Shown here in pieces: positions 23,151 through 36,498 of a DNA stretch of 64,000 nt; the first letter of the stretch is position 1; the number at the start of each line of letters is the position of its first letter. Made by a program: the position numbers and the translations under genes. Source of the stretch: Hydrogenophilales bacterium (GTDB lineage: Bacteria > Pseudomonadota > Gammaproteobacteria > Burkholderiales > Thiobacillaceae); the NCBI GenBank assembly GCA_016719465.1, contig JADJYY010000019.1, positions 1 to 64,000 of the forward strand, read 5' to 3'. Below the pieces are notes generated by a model. That model ran no database searches, was not told the origin of the DNA, and saw only the letters and a program-made list of their open reading frames with translations.

Positions 23151-25567
23151 ATGAATCCGCCTCCAACCCGCCAGGTCATCGAACTGCCCATTTCCGGCAT
23201 GACCTGTGCCGCCTGTTCCACCCGGCTGGAGAAGAATCTGAACCGGCTGGAGGGGGTGAGCGCCAGCGTCAACCTGGCCACGGAGAAGGCGCGGGTGGAA
23301 TTCGATCCGGCCCTCGCCGACCCCGCCACCATCGCCGAGCAGGTCAGGAAAACCGGCTTCTCGGTGCCGGCCCAGACCCTGGACCTGGCGATTTCCGGCA
23401 TGACCTGCGCCGCCTGCTCCACCCGCCTGGAGCGGGTGCTGAACCAGATGCCCGGCGTCGAGGCGCGGGTCAATCTGGCCACCGAGAAGGCCCGGCTGCG
23501 CTACACCCCGGGCCTGGCCAGTGCCGACGATCTGGTGGCCGCCGTGGCCCGCGCCGGCTTCGCCGCCAGCCCCATCACCGAAGCCAGCCGGGCCGAGGAA
23601 AAGGCGCGCAAGGCCGCCGAGTACCGCAACGAGTTGCGCGTCTTCCTCATCGCCGCCCTCTTCACCCTGCCCCTGCTGGCGCAGATGGTGCCCATGCTGG
23701 GCGGTGCCCACCATGTGGAATGGATGCCGCCCTGGCTGCAATGGCTGCTGGCCACCCCGGTGCAGTTCTGGGCCGGCCACCGCTTCTACACCGGCGCCTG
23801 GAACAGCCTGCGCGGCGGCGGCGCCAACATGGATGTGCTGGTGGCCCTGGGCACCAGCGCCGCCTATTTCTTCAGCGTGGCCGTCATCCTGCTGGGGCTG
23901 GACAGCCACGTGTACTTCGAGGCCAGCGCCGCGGTGGTGACCCTGGTGCGGCTGGGCAAGCTGCTGGAAGCTCGGGCCAAGTCCAGAACTTCCGCCGCCA
24001 TCGAGCAACTGCTAGGCCTGCAGCCCCGCACCGCCTGGGTGGAGCGGGAAATGCGGGCGGCGAAGCCGTGGAGGTGGAAGCCGCTCTGCTCAAGGTCGGC
24101 GACGTGGTTCGGGTGCGGGCCGGCGAACGGGTACCGGTGGACGGGCGGGTGCTGGACGGCACCTCCAGCCTGGACGAGAGCCTGCTCACCGGCGAAAGCC
24201 TGCCGGTGGCCAAGGCGGTAGGTGACACGGTGCACGCCGGTACCCAGAACCTGGACGGCACCCTGCGCGTCCGCGCCGAGGGCGTCGGCGCCCACACCCA
24301 GCTCATGGAAATCGTGCGCCTGACCGAGGCGGCCCAGGGCTCCAAGGCCCCCATCCAGAAGCTGGCGGACCGGATTTCCGGCGTCTTCGTGCCAGCGGTG
24401 ATCACCATCGCCACCCTCACTTTCGCGGGCTGGTGGTGGGCCTCGGGCGATTTCACCCAAAGCCTCATTCCCGCCGTGGCGGTGCTGGTCATCGCCTGCC
24501 CCTGCGCCCTGGGCCTGGCCACGCCCACGGCGGTGATGGTGGGCCTGGGTCGGGGCGCTCAACTGGGCATCCTGGTGCGCTCGGCGGAAGCCCTGGAGCG
24601 GGCGGAGAAGCTGGCCGTCCTGGCCCTGGACAAGACCGGCACCCTGACCGAGGGAAAGATGGCCCTGGTGGGCCTCACTCCGGCCTCGGGCCTCTCGGAA
24701 GAAGCGCTGCTGCGTCTGGCTGCCGCCCTGGAACAGGGCAGCAGCCACCCCATCGCCCGGGCGGTTCTGGCGGCGGCCGGGGAACGGGGCCTGAGCCTGC
24801 CCAAGGTGGAGGGGTTCGAGAACCGGCCGGGTGAAGGGGTGGTGGGCCTGGTGGAGGGGCGGAAGCTCCGCCTGGGCTCGCTTGCCGAGTCCATCCCATC
24901 CCCTCCCCCCGCAAGCGCGGGGGAGCGCGGCGCGATGGCTGGCGTATCGAGTATCCATCTGGCGGATGAATCCCGGCTGTTGGGCCGCCTGGATCTGGCC
25001 GACCGGCTGCGTCCCACCTCCCGCGCCGCCCTGGCCCGCCTGAGGGACCTGGGCATCGTCCCGGTCATGCTCACGGGCGACCAGGAAACCACCGCCGCCG
25101 CCATCGCCGCCGAGGCCGGCATCGCCGACTTCCGTGCCCGCGTGAAGCCCGGGGACAAGGCCGCCGCCGTGACCGCGTTGAAGGGCGAGGGCCAGGTCGT
25201 GGGCATGGCTGGCGACGGGGTGAACGATGCCCCCGCCCTGGCCAGCGCCGACGTCAGCTTCGGCATGGCCGGTGGCAGCGACATCGCCCTGGAAGCGGCG
25301 GACATCACCTTGATGCGGGCCGACCTGAACGGCGTGGCGGATGCGGTGGAACTCTCACGGGCGGTGATGAGGAAAATCCGCCAGAACCTGTTCTTCGCCT
25401 TTTTCTACAACGTGCTCGCCTTGCCCCTGGCGGCGGCGGGCCTGCTCAACCCGGTCATCGCCGGGGCGGCCATGGCCCTGTCATCGGTGTCGGTGGTGAG
25501 CAATTCCCTGCTGCTCAAGCACTGGCGGCCAAAACAGTCGTCCGGGCCGAGGGGATCAGTCAGGTAG
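23151..25567 (+). CDS. copA: Copper-transporting P1B-type ATPase CopA, interrupted by a one-base frameshift
   Basis: Two N-terminal heavy-metal domains, each with GMTCAACS; ACPCALGLATPT is the transport site, DKTGTLTEGK the phosphorylated Asp, SSHPIARAV the nucleotide-domain HP motif, and GDGVNDAPAL the hinge. MALSSVSVVSNSLLL in the last helix is Cu(I)-type. Frame 1 runs from ATG 23151 to LQPRTAWVERE; frame 2 resumes with NAGGEAVEVEAAL. One base is missing near 24048-24050 (GGGAAATG). Joined length is about 805 residues, normal for a two-HMA CopA. A second-family repeat is translated in frame inside the ATP-binding domain (24893-24935). Either a recent pseudogene or an assembly error. Confidence 0.85.
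24893..24935. repeat. Second-family G/C hairpin inside copA
   Basis: CCCCTCCCCCCGCAAGCGCG followed by GGGGAGCG forms a hairpin and is translated SIPSPPPASAGERG between LRLGSLAE and VSSIHLADESRLLG. Typical CopA has different sequence here, so the nucleotide-binding domain has been altered. Confidence 0.6.
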
Positions 25568-26452
25568 GCCGAGCGCCCAGCTCACCCCCACCAGGGCGCC
25601 TGTCAGCAGGACAAAATGGGCGGCGATCAGCCAGCCGTAACGCCTGCCCAGTTTTTCCGGTGGGTGGTTGGAGATCAGGTAAGGCTTGCCCCAACGCGGT
25701 TTGGCGAGGAAGTGACGGGTGGGCTGGGCGCGGATTTCCCGATGGCGTTGTTCCACTTCCCGCTCGGCGGCGCGCCGGGCGAGGTCCCATTCCCTTGCGT
25801 CGATGGCCCCGTTGCCGTCCAGGTCGAAGCGACCGTACAGATCCGTCTGGTCGGCCTTCCATTCCCCGAGCAACTCGCCCACGTCGCGGCGCCGGTCGAG
25901 CGGGACATGCTCGCCGTTGTCGCTACGGAATTCACCCAGGGCATACAGTGAATCGCCCTTGAGCAGGATGTGCTCGGTGGTGCGCCGATCGCCCTGGGTG
26001 CGGGTTTCCTGGTGAGCGGCATGGATCTCGGCGCCGCGGGGATCGACCTGGCATCGACCGGAGCCATCCTCCAGCATGAAAGGCAAATCGCTTTCCCCAT
26101 GTTCGATCTGCTTCCACTCGCCGTTGTCCCGCTCTTCCATCGTGTAGCGATACCAGAGGCAGGGCAATTGGCTAAGGGGGCTGAGGAGCTGGGTGTCGGC
26201 CAGGGGCTGGCCGGTGCCGACGAGTTCCACATAGCCCTGGGCGGCGGATGCCACGCGCGAGGTGGGCGTGTCCTGGATCGCCCGGCGCCGGCCCAGAGCG
26301 ATGAGCCAGGCCCAGAGATTGATGAGCACCGCGAGGGTAAAGGCCAGCAGCCAGAGCCGATTGGAATCCGACTGGGCGGCGATGCCGAAGGGCACCACCT
26401 GCAGGAAGAAGGGCAGCGAGTCGGTGCGCCAGCGCCCAATCCTGATGCGCAT
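25556..26452 (-). CDS. GIDE-domain membrane protein with an EF-hand
   Basis: 298 residues. One helix near the N-terminus (about 25-45, LWLLAFTLAVLINLWAWLIA), a central region resembling the bacterial GIDE domain (LPCLWYRYTMEER, SGRCQVDPRGAEI, LKGDSLYALGEFRS), an EF-hand calcium loop (DLDGNGAIDAREW) and a C-terminal helix (WLIAAHFVLLTGALVGVSWA). Bacterial GIDE proteins are often encoded next to lemA, as here; their role is not established. ATG 26452 (MRIRIGRWR) is chosen because the open frame upstream is made of repeat hairpins. Its end overlaps the end of copA by 12 bp, convergent. Confidence 0.72.
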   Translation of the reverse strand: MRIRIGRWRTDSLPFFLQVVPFGIAAQSDSNRLWLLAFTLAVLINLWAWLIALGRRRAIQDTPTSRVASAAQGYVELVGTGQPLADTQLLSPLSQLPCLWYRYTMEERDNGEWKQIEHGESDLPFMLEDGSGRCQVDPRGAEIHAAHQETRTQGDRRTTEHILLKGDSLYALGEFRSDNGEHVPLDRRRDVGELLGEWKADQTDLYGRFDLDGNGAIDAREWDLARRAAEREVEQRHREIRAQPTRHFLAKPRWGKPYLISNHPPEKLGRRYGWLIAAHFVLLTGALVGVSWALGLPD

Positions 26453-26488
26453 CGTTACCGTGCACGTCGCGGAGCGACGCCTGAAGCT

Positions 26489-26586
26489 CCCCGCTCTCGC
26501 GGGCGGGAGAGGGGCCGGGGGGTGAGCAAGGGGTTTCGCGAAGCATGCTTCGCGCCTTGCGAACGGCCTTGGCGGATAAGCCAAGG
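26489..26586. repeat. Cluster of three hairpins between the GIDE gene and lemA
   Basis: In order: CCCCGCTCTCGCGGGCGGGAG (about 26489-26509, second repeat family), a perfect palindrome CGCGAAGCATGCTTCGCG (26537-26554), and CCTTGGCGGATAAGCCAAGG (26567-26586). They fill most of the 201-bp gap. There is no T-run, so they look like REP sequences, not terminators. Confidence 0.65.
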
Positions 26587-26653
26587 CGCGCCCCGCAAGG
26601 GAGGGAACGGACCGGCGAGGTTCATGCCTCGGTGTGGCTCGTCGCCATGACCG

Positions 26654-27223
26654 TTAGCCGAACAGGGCCTTCACATCCACGTCCTTCCTATCTTCCTCGC
26701 TGAAGGTGAGCAGGGGCTTGGCGGCGAAGCCGAACAGGCGGGCGACGAAGTTGTCGGGGAACTGCTCGATGCGCACGTTGTTGATGTTGACGCTGTCGTT
26801 GTAGAACTCGCGCCGATCGGCGATGGCGTCCTCCAGGCCGGAAATGCGCTGCATCAGCTGGTTGAACTGTTCGTTGGCGCGCAGTTCGGGATAGGCCTCG
26901 ACCACCGCGAATATCTGTCCCAGCCCGGCGCGCAGGGCGCCTTCCGCCAGGCCCAGGGCGGGGATGTCCTGGGCCTGGCTGGCGGTCTGAACCCGGGCCC
27001 GGGCCTCGGTGACCCTCCGCAAGGTCTCCTGTTCGAACTGCTTGTACTGGCGGCAGGTTTCCACCAGCTTGGGCAACTCGTCATGACGCTGCTTGAGCAG
27101 CACGTCGATGTTGGACCAGGCCTTGGAAACGTTGTGCTTGATCTGGACCAGGGCGTTGAAGATCACCACGCCATAGATCAGCGCGATGAGGACCAGAACC
27201 CAGAAGATGATGGCGGTGGACAT
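26654..27223 (-). CDS. lemA: LemA family protein
   Basis: 189 residues. One N-terminal membrane helix (FWVLVLIALIYGVVIFNALV, 7-26) followed by the LemA coiled-coil domain: SKAWSNIDVLLKQRHDELPKL, YPELRANEQFNQLMQRISGLE and a YNDSVNINNVRIEQFPDN stretch are the family signature. Function is not firmly known; it is commonly paired with GIDE or TPM-domain proteins. Upstream of the GIDE gene on the same strand. Confidence 0.95.
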   Translation of the reverse strand: MSTAIIFWVLVLIALIYGVVIFNALVQIKHNVSKAWSNIDVLLKQRHDELPKLVETCRQYKQFEQETLRRVTEARARVQTASQAQDIPALGLAEGALRAGLGQIFAVVEAYPELRANEQFNQLMQRISGLEDAIADRREFYNDSVNINNVRIEQFPDNFVARLFGFAAKPLLTFSEEDRKDVDVKALFG

Positions 27224-27312
27224 GTTCTTTCCTCCTTTGACGTTGTCATATCGGCATGGCCCGGCCCGTCTTGAGGATGGTCACCGCCGATGCGGGCCCG
27301 GGTCGAGGTAAA

Positions 27313-29880
<2,568 letters not shown>

Positions 29881-30030
29881 GGGGGAAGCTGTCTCTGTAA
29901 GGAATTGTTATGGTGGGCGAAAATCCGCGCGATTTTAGCACGCCCACCCTGCCCCGCCGGCCGAAAAAGTGACTCGAAACCGCCCTTGCCGGTAGCATCC
30001 GCCAACCTTATCGTCCGCCCGGAGCCCGCC

Positions 30031-31359
30031 ATGCCCTCGTCGCCCGACCCGCACGCCGATCTGCGCATCGATGCCGGCTGGATCGTGCCCGTGCAGCCCC
30101 GGGGCGAGGTGCTGGCGAACCACAGCCTGCTGGTCCGCGATGGCCGCATCGCCGCCATCCTGCCCACCGGCGAGGCCGATGCCTGGCTATCCGCCAGCCA
30201 TGTCCGCCTGCCCGGCCACGCGCTGATGCCCGGCCTGGTGAACCTGCACACCCACGCCGCCATGAATCTCCTGCGCGGCTATGCCGACGACCTGCCCCTG
30301 ATGACCTGGCTGCGGGACCACATCTGGCCGGCTGAAAACCGTCACGTTTCGCCGTCCTTCGTGCGCGACGGCACCCGCCTGGCCTGCCTGGAAATGCTCA
30401 AGGGCGGCGTGACCTGCTTCAACGACATGTACTACTTTCCGGAGGCGGCGGTGGAAGCCTCGGTGGAGGCCGGCATGCGCATCGCCGCCGGCCTGATCGT
30501 GGTGGATGCCCCCACCCCCTACGCCGCCGATCCCGACGACTACCTGAACAAGGGCCTGGCGACGCGGGATGCCTGGCGCGACCACCCCCTGGTCCAGTTC
30601 TGCCTGGCGCCCCACGCTCCCTACACGGTGGGCGACCGCAGCCTGGAAAAGATCGCCATCTACGCCGCCCAGCTGGATCTACCGGTGCACATGCACATCC
30701 ATGAAACCGAGGACGAGATCCGCCACGGCCAGGAAAAATACGGCCCGCGCCCCCTGGCCCGGCTCAAGGCGCTTGGCCTGCTGGGGCCCGGGCTGGTGGC
30801 GGTGCATGCCGTGCATCTCAACGACGAGGAAATCGGCTGGCTGGCGCAACACGGCTGCCATGTGGCCCACTGCCCGGCCTCCAACCTCAAGCTGGCCAGC
30901 GGCTTCGCCCCGGTAGCGCGGCTGCTAGCCGCCGGCGTCAACGTCGGCGTGGGCACCGATGGCGCGGCCAGCAACAACCGGCTGGACCTGTTTTCCGAGA
31001 TGCGGCTCACCGCTACCCTGGCCAAGTGTGTCGGCGGCGATCCCTCCACCCTGCCCGCCCACCGGGCCCTGGAAATGGCCACCCTCGCCGGCGCCCGGGC
31101 CCTCGGCATGGAACAGCGCATCGGCTCGCTGGAGGTCGGGAAAATGGCGGATGTCATCGCCGTGGATCTGGCCGGGGTGGCGACCCAGCCGTGCTACGAC
31201 CCGATTTCCCAGTTGGTCTACAGCGCCGGCAGGGAACAGGTCAGCCACGTCTGGGTCGGCGGCACGGCCGTGCTGGAACATGGCCAGAGCCTGCTGCTGG
31301 ATGAGGCGGACGCCCTGGCCCGAGCCCATGCCTGGCGCGGAAAAATCGCGGGCAAATAG
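30031..31359 (+). CDS. mtaD: TRZ/ATZ-family amidohydrolase, 5'-methylthioadenosine/S-adenosylhomocysteine deaminase type
   Basis: 442 residues. Metal ligands: HTHAAMN (HxH), HIHETEDE, HAVHL, and the Asp in GTDGAASNNRLD. Substrate-region motifs GLVNLHTH, LRGYADDLPLMTWL and CLAPHAPYTVGD are those of MTA/SAH deaminases (MtaD). Divergent from gyrA with 150 bp between. ATG 30031 follows GGAG at good spacing. Exact substrate among this family (MTA, SAH, 5'-deoxyadenosine) cannot be read from sequence. Confidence 0.85.
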   Translation: MPSSPDPHADLRIDAGWIVPVQPRGEVLANHSLLVRDGRIAAILPTGEADAWLSASHVRLPGHALMPGLVNLHTHAAMNLLRGYADDLPLMTWLRDHIWPAENRHVSPSFVRDGTRLACLEMLKGGVTCFNDMYYFPEAAVEASVEAGMRIAAGLIVVDAPTPYAADPDDYLNKGLATRDAWRDHPLVQFCLAPHAPYTVGDRSLEKIAIYAAQLDLPVHMHIHETEDEIRHGQEKYGPRPLARLKALGLLGPGLVAVHAVHLNDEEIGWLAQHGCHVAHCPASNLKLASGFAPVARLLAAGVNVGVGTDGAASNNRLDLFSEMRLTATLAKCVGGDPSTLPAHRALEMATLAGARALGMEQRIGSLEVGKMADVIAVDLAGVATQPCYDPISQLVYSAGREQVSHVWVGGTAVLEHGQSLLLDEADALARAHAWRGKIAGK

Positions 31360-31380
31360 CGCGCCGGGCTCCCCAACCCC

Positions 31381-31920
31381 TCAGTTCGCGTCGCGCCACT
31401 CGCCCGGCCCCAGGCCGGCCAGTTGATGGCCGCCCACGGCGGCGCGGATCAGCCGCAGCGTGGGAAAACCGGCCCTGGCCGTCATGCGCCGCACCTGGCG
31501 GTTCTTGCCTTCGGTGAGCACGATTTCGATCCAGGCGGTGGGAATGGCCTTGCGGAAGCGCACCGGCGGATCCCGGGGCCACAGGGCTTCCGGCTGCGCC
31601 ATCACCCGCGCCCGGGCCGGGCGCGTGACGAAATCGCCCAGGTCCATGGGCCTTCTCAGGGGTTCGAGGGCCTGGTCGTCCGGATCCCCTTCCACCTGGG
31701 CCCAGTAAGTCTTGGGCAACTTGTGGCGAGGATCGGCCAGCCGATGCTGTAGCGCACCATCGTCGGTTAGAATCAGCAGGCCTTCGCTATCCACATCCAG
31801 CCGGCCGGCCGCGTACACCCCCGCAATCGGGATGAATTCCTTGAGCCCGGGATGTCCATCCTCGGACGTGAACTGGCTCAATACGCCATAGGGTTTGTTG
31901 AACAGGATGATGCGGGCCAT
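31381..31920 (-). CDS. rluE: 23S rRNA pseudouridine synthase, RluE type
   Basis: 179 residues, RsuA/RluE family without an S4 domain. LFNKPYGVLSQF opens the fold, GRLDVDSEGLLILTDDG carries the catalytic Asp, and GKNRQVRRMTARAGFPTLRL is the conserved C-terminal motif. RluE makes pseudouridine 2457 in 23S rRNA. Convergent with mtaD (21-bp gap) and divergent from icd. Confidence 0.88.
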   Translation of the reverse strand: MARIILFNKPYGVLSQFTSEDGHPGLKEFIPIAGVYAAGRLDVDSEGLLILTDDGALQHRLADPRHKLPKTYWAQVEGDPDDQALEPLRRPMDLGDFVTRPARARVMAQPEALWPRDPPVRFRKAIPTAWIEIVLTEGKNRQVRRMTARAGFPTLRLIRAAVGGHQLAGLGPGEWRDAN

Positions 31921-31954
31921 CGCTTAGTTTTTCGTTTCTCGATCAGGAGCCATC

Positions 31955-33185
<1,231 letters not shown>

Positions 33186-33205
<20 letters not shown>

Positions 33206-33392
33206 CGGGTGTCGTGACGCGGGGTGGAAGTTCCACCCCGAGGCGATGGAGCAGCCCGATCAATTCGTCCGCGATGGGGCCGAGTTCCTCCTTCTGGCGT
33301 TCGAGCCCGGCGAGAAGATGCGCGAGTTCGCCTCCCGGCATGCTCGTGTTCGCCGTGATATCGAGAGGTGGAACCTGATGGGGGGTGTTCAT
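33186..33392 (-). CDS. Small protein of unknown function
   Basis: 68 residues from ATG 33392, with AGGAGAGG upstream at good spacing, which is the main support for a real gene. A helix-prone centre (ELAHLLAGLERQKEELGPIA then DELIGLLHRLGVELPP) follows a Pro-rich start (NTPHQVPPLDITANTSMP). No family recognised. It is convergent with icd and overlaps its last 20 bases. A longer start at 33434 is possible but less favoured. Confidence 0.5.
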
Positions 33393-33502
33393 TTTGGCCT
33401 CTCCTGCGCCAACGCCTTGTTTGACGTATAGCACAGGGGGCCAGGATTGGCGGGCGGCAATTGCCCCGCCCGCCGAAAAAACCGGATTACACCGGCACCG
33501 AA

Positions 33503-33706
33503 TTACATCGGCTGGATGTTAGAGGCTTGCTTGCCCTTGGGACCGTCCACCACATCGAAGGTAACGCGCTGGTTTTCCTTCAGGCTTTTGAAGCCTTTGC
33601 TCTGGATGGCGGAGAAGTGGGCAAACACATCATCTCCACCGCCATCCGGGGTGATGAATCCGAAGCCTTTTGAGTCGTTAAACCATTTAACAGTGCCAGT
33701 GGCCAT
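33503..33706 (-). CDS. Cold-shock domain protein (CspA family)
   Basis: 67 residues. MATGTVKWFNDSKGFGFITP contains RNP1 (KGFGFI); DDVFAHFSAI is RNP2 (VFAHF). Single-stranded RNA/DNA chaperone. ATG 33706 with AGGAG ten bases upstream; the frame runs further upstream only by chance. Divergent from clpS with about 170 bp between. Confidence 0.96.
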   Translation of the reverse strand: MATGTVKWFNDSKGFGFITPDGGGDDVFAHFSAIQSKGFKSLKENQRVTFDVVDGPKGKQASNIQPM

Positions 33707-33874
33707 CGAAACCGCTCCTAAACGAAACAAAACGATTGACTTGTTCAGCCCGGACAATTGCGGTCCCGAGCCAAACGCCGGCTTTTTACCCGCCAAATAA
33801 CCGTTCCGTCAATCGGCTTGAAAAAAATCTTCATACCGCCACAATCGGCCTGTCATCGCATTCCCCATACATCA

Positions 33875-34186
33875 ATGGCAGTAAGGCATCGCGAGCAGTC
33901 GGAGGCGGGCACGGCGATCATCGCAAGCCCGCCGCCACCGCTATATAAGGTTTTACTTCTGAATGACGATTTCACCCCCATGGATTTCGTCATTCAGGTA
34001 TTGGAACGTTTTTTTCGCATGGATCGTGAACAAGCCACGCGCGTCATGCTCAAAGTGCATAATGAAGGCGCCGGGCTGGCTGGTGTCTATCCCCGCGATG
34101 TCGCGGAAACCAAGGTTCATCAGGTCACGGATCATGCCCGCGAAAACCAGCACCCGCTGCAGTGCGTGATGGAGGAAAACGAATGA
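33875..34186 (+). CDS. clpS: ATP-dependent Clp protease adaptor ClpS
   Basis: 103 residues. LYKVLLLNDDFTPMDFVIQV carries the NDD/E-type N-degron pocket start, and the HNEGAGLAGVYPRDVAETK region completes the fold. ClpS delivers N-end-rule substrates to ClpA. ATG 33875 (MAVRHREQSE) is taken; longer starts at 33758 give residues atypical of the family. There is little Shine-Dalgarno. The stop overlaps the clpA start (ATGA), so translation is coupled. Confidence 0.95.
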   Translation: MAVRHREQSEAGTAIIASPPPPLYKVLLLNDDFTPMDFVIQVLERFFRMDREQATRVMLKVHNEGAGLAGVYPRDVAETKVHQVTDHARENQHPLQCVMEENE

Positions 34187-36447
34187 TTGCCCAGGAGTTG
34201 GAAGTCAGTCTGCACATGGCCTTCATGGACGCAAGGCAGAAACGCCACGAATTCATTACCGTGGAACACCTGCTGCTCGCCATGCTGGACAACCCCTCCG
34301 CGGCCGAAGTTCTAAGGGCATGCGCGGCCAACATCGACGACTTGCGCAAGAAATTGTCCGATTTCATCGATCGCCACACGCCACGTGTACCCGGGGAGGC
34401 GGATGTGGATACTCAGCCCACCCTGGGCTTCCAGCGCGTCATCCAGCGCGCCATCCTGCATGTGCAATCCTCCGGGAAGAAAGAGGTCACCGGCGCCAAC
34501 GTGCTGGTCGCCATCTTCGGGGAAAAGGATTCCCATGCCCTGCATTTCCTCACCCAGCAAGGCCTGACCCGGCTGGATGTGGTGAATTTCATCTCCCACG
34601 GCATCGCCAGGACACCCCAGGAAGCCGCGTCCAGCGGCCGCGGGGAAACCGCGGGCGAGCAACAGGAGGCCGAGGAAAAGACCGCCTCCCCCCTGGAGTC
34701 CTTCACCAACAATCTCAACAACCTGGCCTTGTCGGGCAAGATCGACCCGCTGATCGGCCGTGAGCAGGAACTGGAACGGGTGATTCAGACCCTGTGCCGG
34801 CGCCGCAAGAACAACCCCCTGCTGGTGGGAGAGGCGGGCGTGGGTAAAACGGCCATCGCCGAGGGCTTGGCCCGGCGCGTGGTCGAACGGAACGTGCCCG
34901 ACATCCTGGACGGGGCGACGGTCTATGCCCTGGACATGGGCGCCCTGTTGGCGGGAACCAAGTATCGTGGCGATTTCGAGCAACGCCTGAAAGCCGTCAT
35001 CAAGCAGCTTTCCAGCAATCCCAAGGCGATCCTGTTCATCGACGAGATCCATACCGTGATCGGCGCCGGCGCCGCCTCGGGTGGCACCCTCGATGCCTCC
35101 AACCTGCTGAAACCCGCCCTGTCGGCGGGGCAATTGCGCTGCATCGGCGCCACCACCTACGGCGAGTTCCGCGGCATCTTCGAAAAGGATCACGCCCTTT
35201 CCCGCCGCTTTCAGAAGATCGACGTGAAGGAACCCTCCGTCGAGGAAACCGTGCTGATCCTCAAGGGCCTGAAATCCCGCTTCGAGTCCCATCACGGCGT
35301 GAAATACACCCAGGGCGCCCTGTCCACCGCCGCCGAACTGGCGGCCCGCTACATCAACGACCGCCATCTGCCGGACAAGGCCATCGACGTCATCGACGAG
35401 GCCGGCGCCGCCCAGCGCATCCAGCCCAAGTCCAAGCAGAAGAAGGTGATCACGCCCAGGGAAATCGAGGACATCGTCGCCAAGATCGCCCGGGTACCCG
35501 CCAAGACCGTGGCCAACGACGAGCGCAACGCCCTGAGGAACCTGGACCGGGACCTGAAGGCCGTTGTGTTCGGCCAGGACAGGGCCATCGAGGCCATGGC
35601 CACGGCCATCAAGATGACCCGTTCCGGACTCGGCAATCCCCAGAAGCCCATCGGCTCCTTCCTGTTCTCCGGCCCCACCGGCGTGGGCAAGACCGAGGTG
35701 GCGCGGCAACTCGCCTATACCCTGGGCGTGGAACTGATCCGCTTCGACATGTCGGAATACATGGAACGCCACGCCGTGTCCCGGCTCATCGGCGCGCCGC
35801 CCGGCTACGTGGGCTTCGAACAGGGCGGCCTGCTCACCGAGGCCATCACCAAGAATCCCTACGCGGTGCTGCTGCTGGACGAGATCGAGAAGGCCCACCC
35901 GGACATCTTCAACGTGCTGCTGCAGGTCATGGACCACGGCACCCTGACCGACAACAACGGACGCCGCGCCGACTTCCGCAACGTGGTGATCATCATGACC
36001 ACCAACGCCGGCGCCGAAGCCATGAACAAGACCGGCATCGGTTTCTCCCTGCCCAAGAAGGCCGGCGACGAAATGGCGGAAATCAAGCGCCTGTTCACGC
36101 CGGAATTCCGCAACCGGCTGGATGCCACCATCTCCTTCGCGCCGCTGAGCGAGGACATCATCCTGCGGGTGGTGGACAAGTTCCTCATGCAACTGGAGGA
36201 ACAACTCCACGCCAGGAAGGTGGAAACCCATTTCACGGACGGACTGCGCGCCTGGTTGGCCCGTAAGGGCTTCGATCCCCTCATGGGTGCCCGCCCGATG
36301 GCCCGACTCATCCAGGACACCATTCGCAAGGCGCTCGCCGATGAATTGCTGTTCGGGCGTCTCAGCGAGGGCGGGGAAGTCACGGTGGACGTGAACGAGA
36401 AGGAGGAAATCCAGCTCGCCTTCGCCACCGAGCTCGAACCCGCCTGA
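34183..36447 (+). CDS. clpA: ATP-dependent Clp protease ATP-binding subunit ClpA
   Basis: 754 residues. N-terminal substrate domain (MIAQELEVSLHMAFMDAR), first AAA+ module (Walker A GEAGVGKTAIAEG, Walker B ILFIDEIHTVIG), second AAA+ module (GPTGVGKTEVARQ, VLLLDEIEKAHPD). Unfolds proteins for ClpP. The start ATG 34183 overlaps the clpS stop, with GGAGG six bases upstream. Followed by a clear intrinsic terminator. Confidence 0.98.
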   Translation: MIAQELEVSLHMAFMDARQKRHEFITVEHLLLAMLDNPSAAEVLRACAANIDDLRKKLSDFIDRHTPRVPGEADVDTQPTLGFQRVIQRAILHVQSSGKKEVTGANVLVAIFGEKDSHALHFLTQQGLTRLDVVNFISHGIARTPQEAASSGRGETAGEQQEAEEKTASPLESFTNNLNNLALSGKIDPLIGREQELERVIQTLCRRRKNNPLLVGEAGVGKTAIAEGLARRVVERNVPDILDGATVYALDMGALLAGTKYRGDFEQRLKAVIKQLSSNPKAILFIDEIHTVIGAGAASGGTLDASNLLKPALSAGQLRCIGATTYGEFRGIFEKDHALSRRFQKIDVKEPSVEETVLILKGLKSRFESHHGVKYTQGALSTAAELAARYINDRHLPDKAIDVIDEAGAAQRIQPKSKQKKVITPREIEDIVAKIARVPAKTVANDERNALRNLDRDLKAVVFGQDRAIEAMATAIKMTRSGLGNPQKPIGSFLFSGPTGVGKTEVARQLAYTLGVELIRFDMSEYMERHAVSRLIGAPPGYVGFEQGGLLTEAITKNPYAVLLLDEIEKAHPDIFNVLLQVMDHGTLTDNNGRRADFRNVVIIMTTNAGAEAMNKTGIGFSLPKKAGDEMAEIKRLFTPEFRNRLDATISFAPLSEDIILRVVDKFLMQLEEQLHARKVETHFTDGLRAWLARKGFDPLMGARPMARLIQDTIRKALADELLFGRLSEGGEVTVDVNEKEEIQLAFATELEPA

Positions 36448-36475
36448 GCGCCTACCCGAGGCGGATCCCGACCGG

Positions 36476-36498
36476 CGGGCGCGAAAGCGCCCGTTTTC
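36476..36498 (+). terminator. Intrinsic terminator after clpA
   Basis: CGGGCGC-gaaa-GCGCCCG followed by TTTTCTATT, 29 bp after the clpA stop. It overlaps the end of the convergent tatD gene by one base and may also slow transcription coming from that side. Confidence 0.85.
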
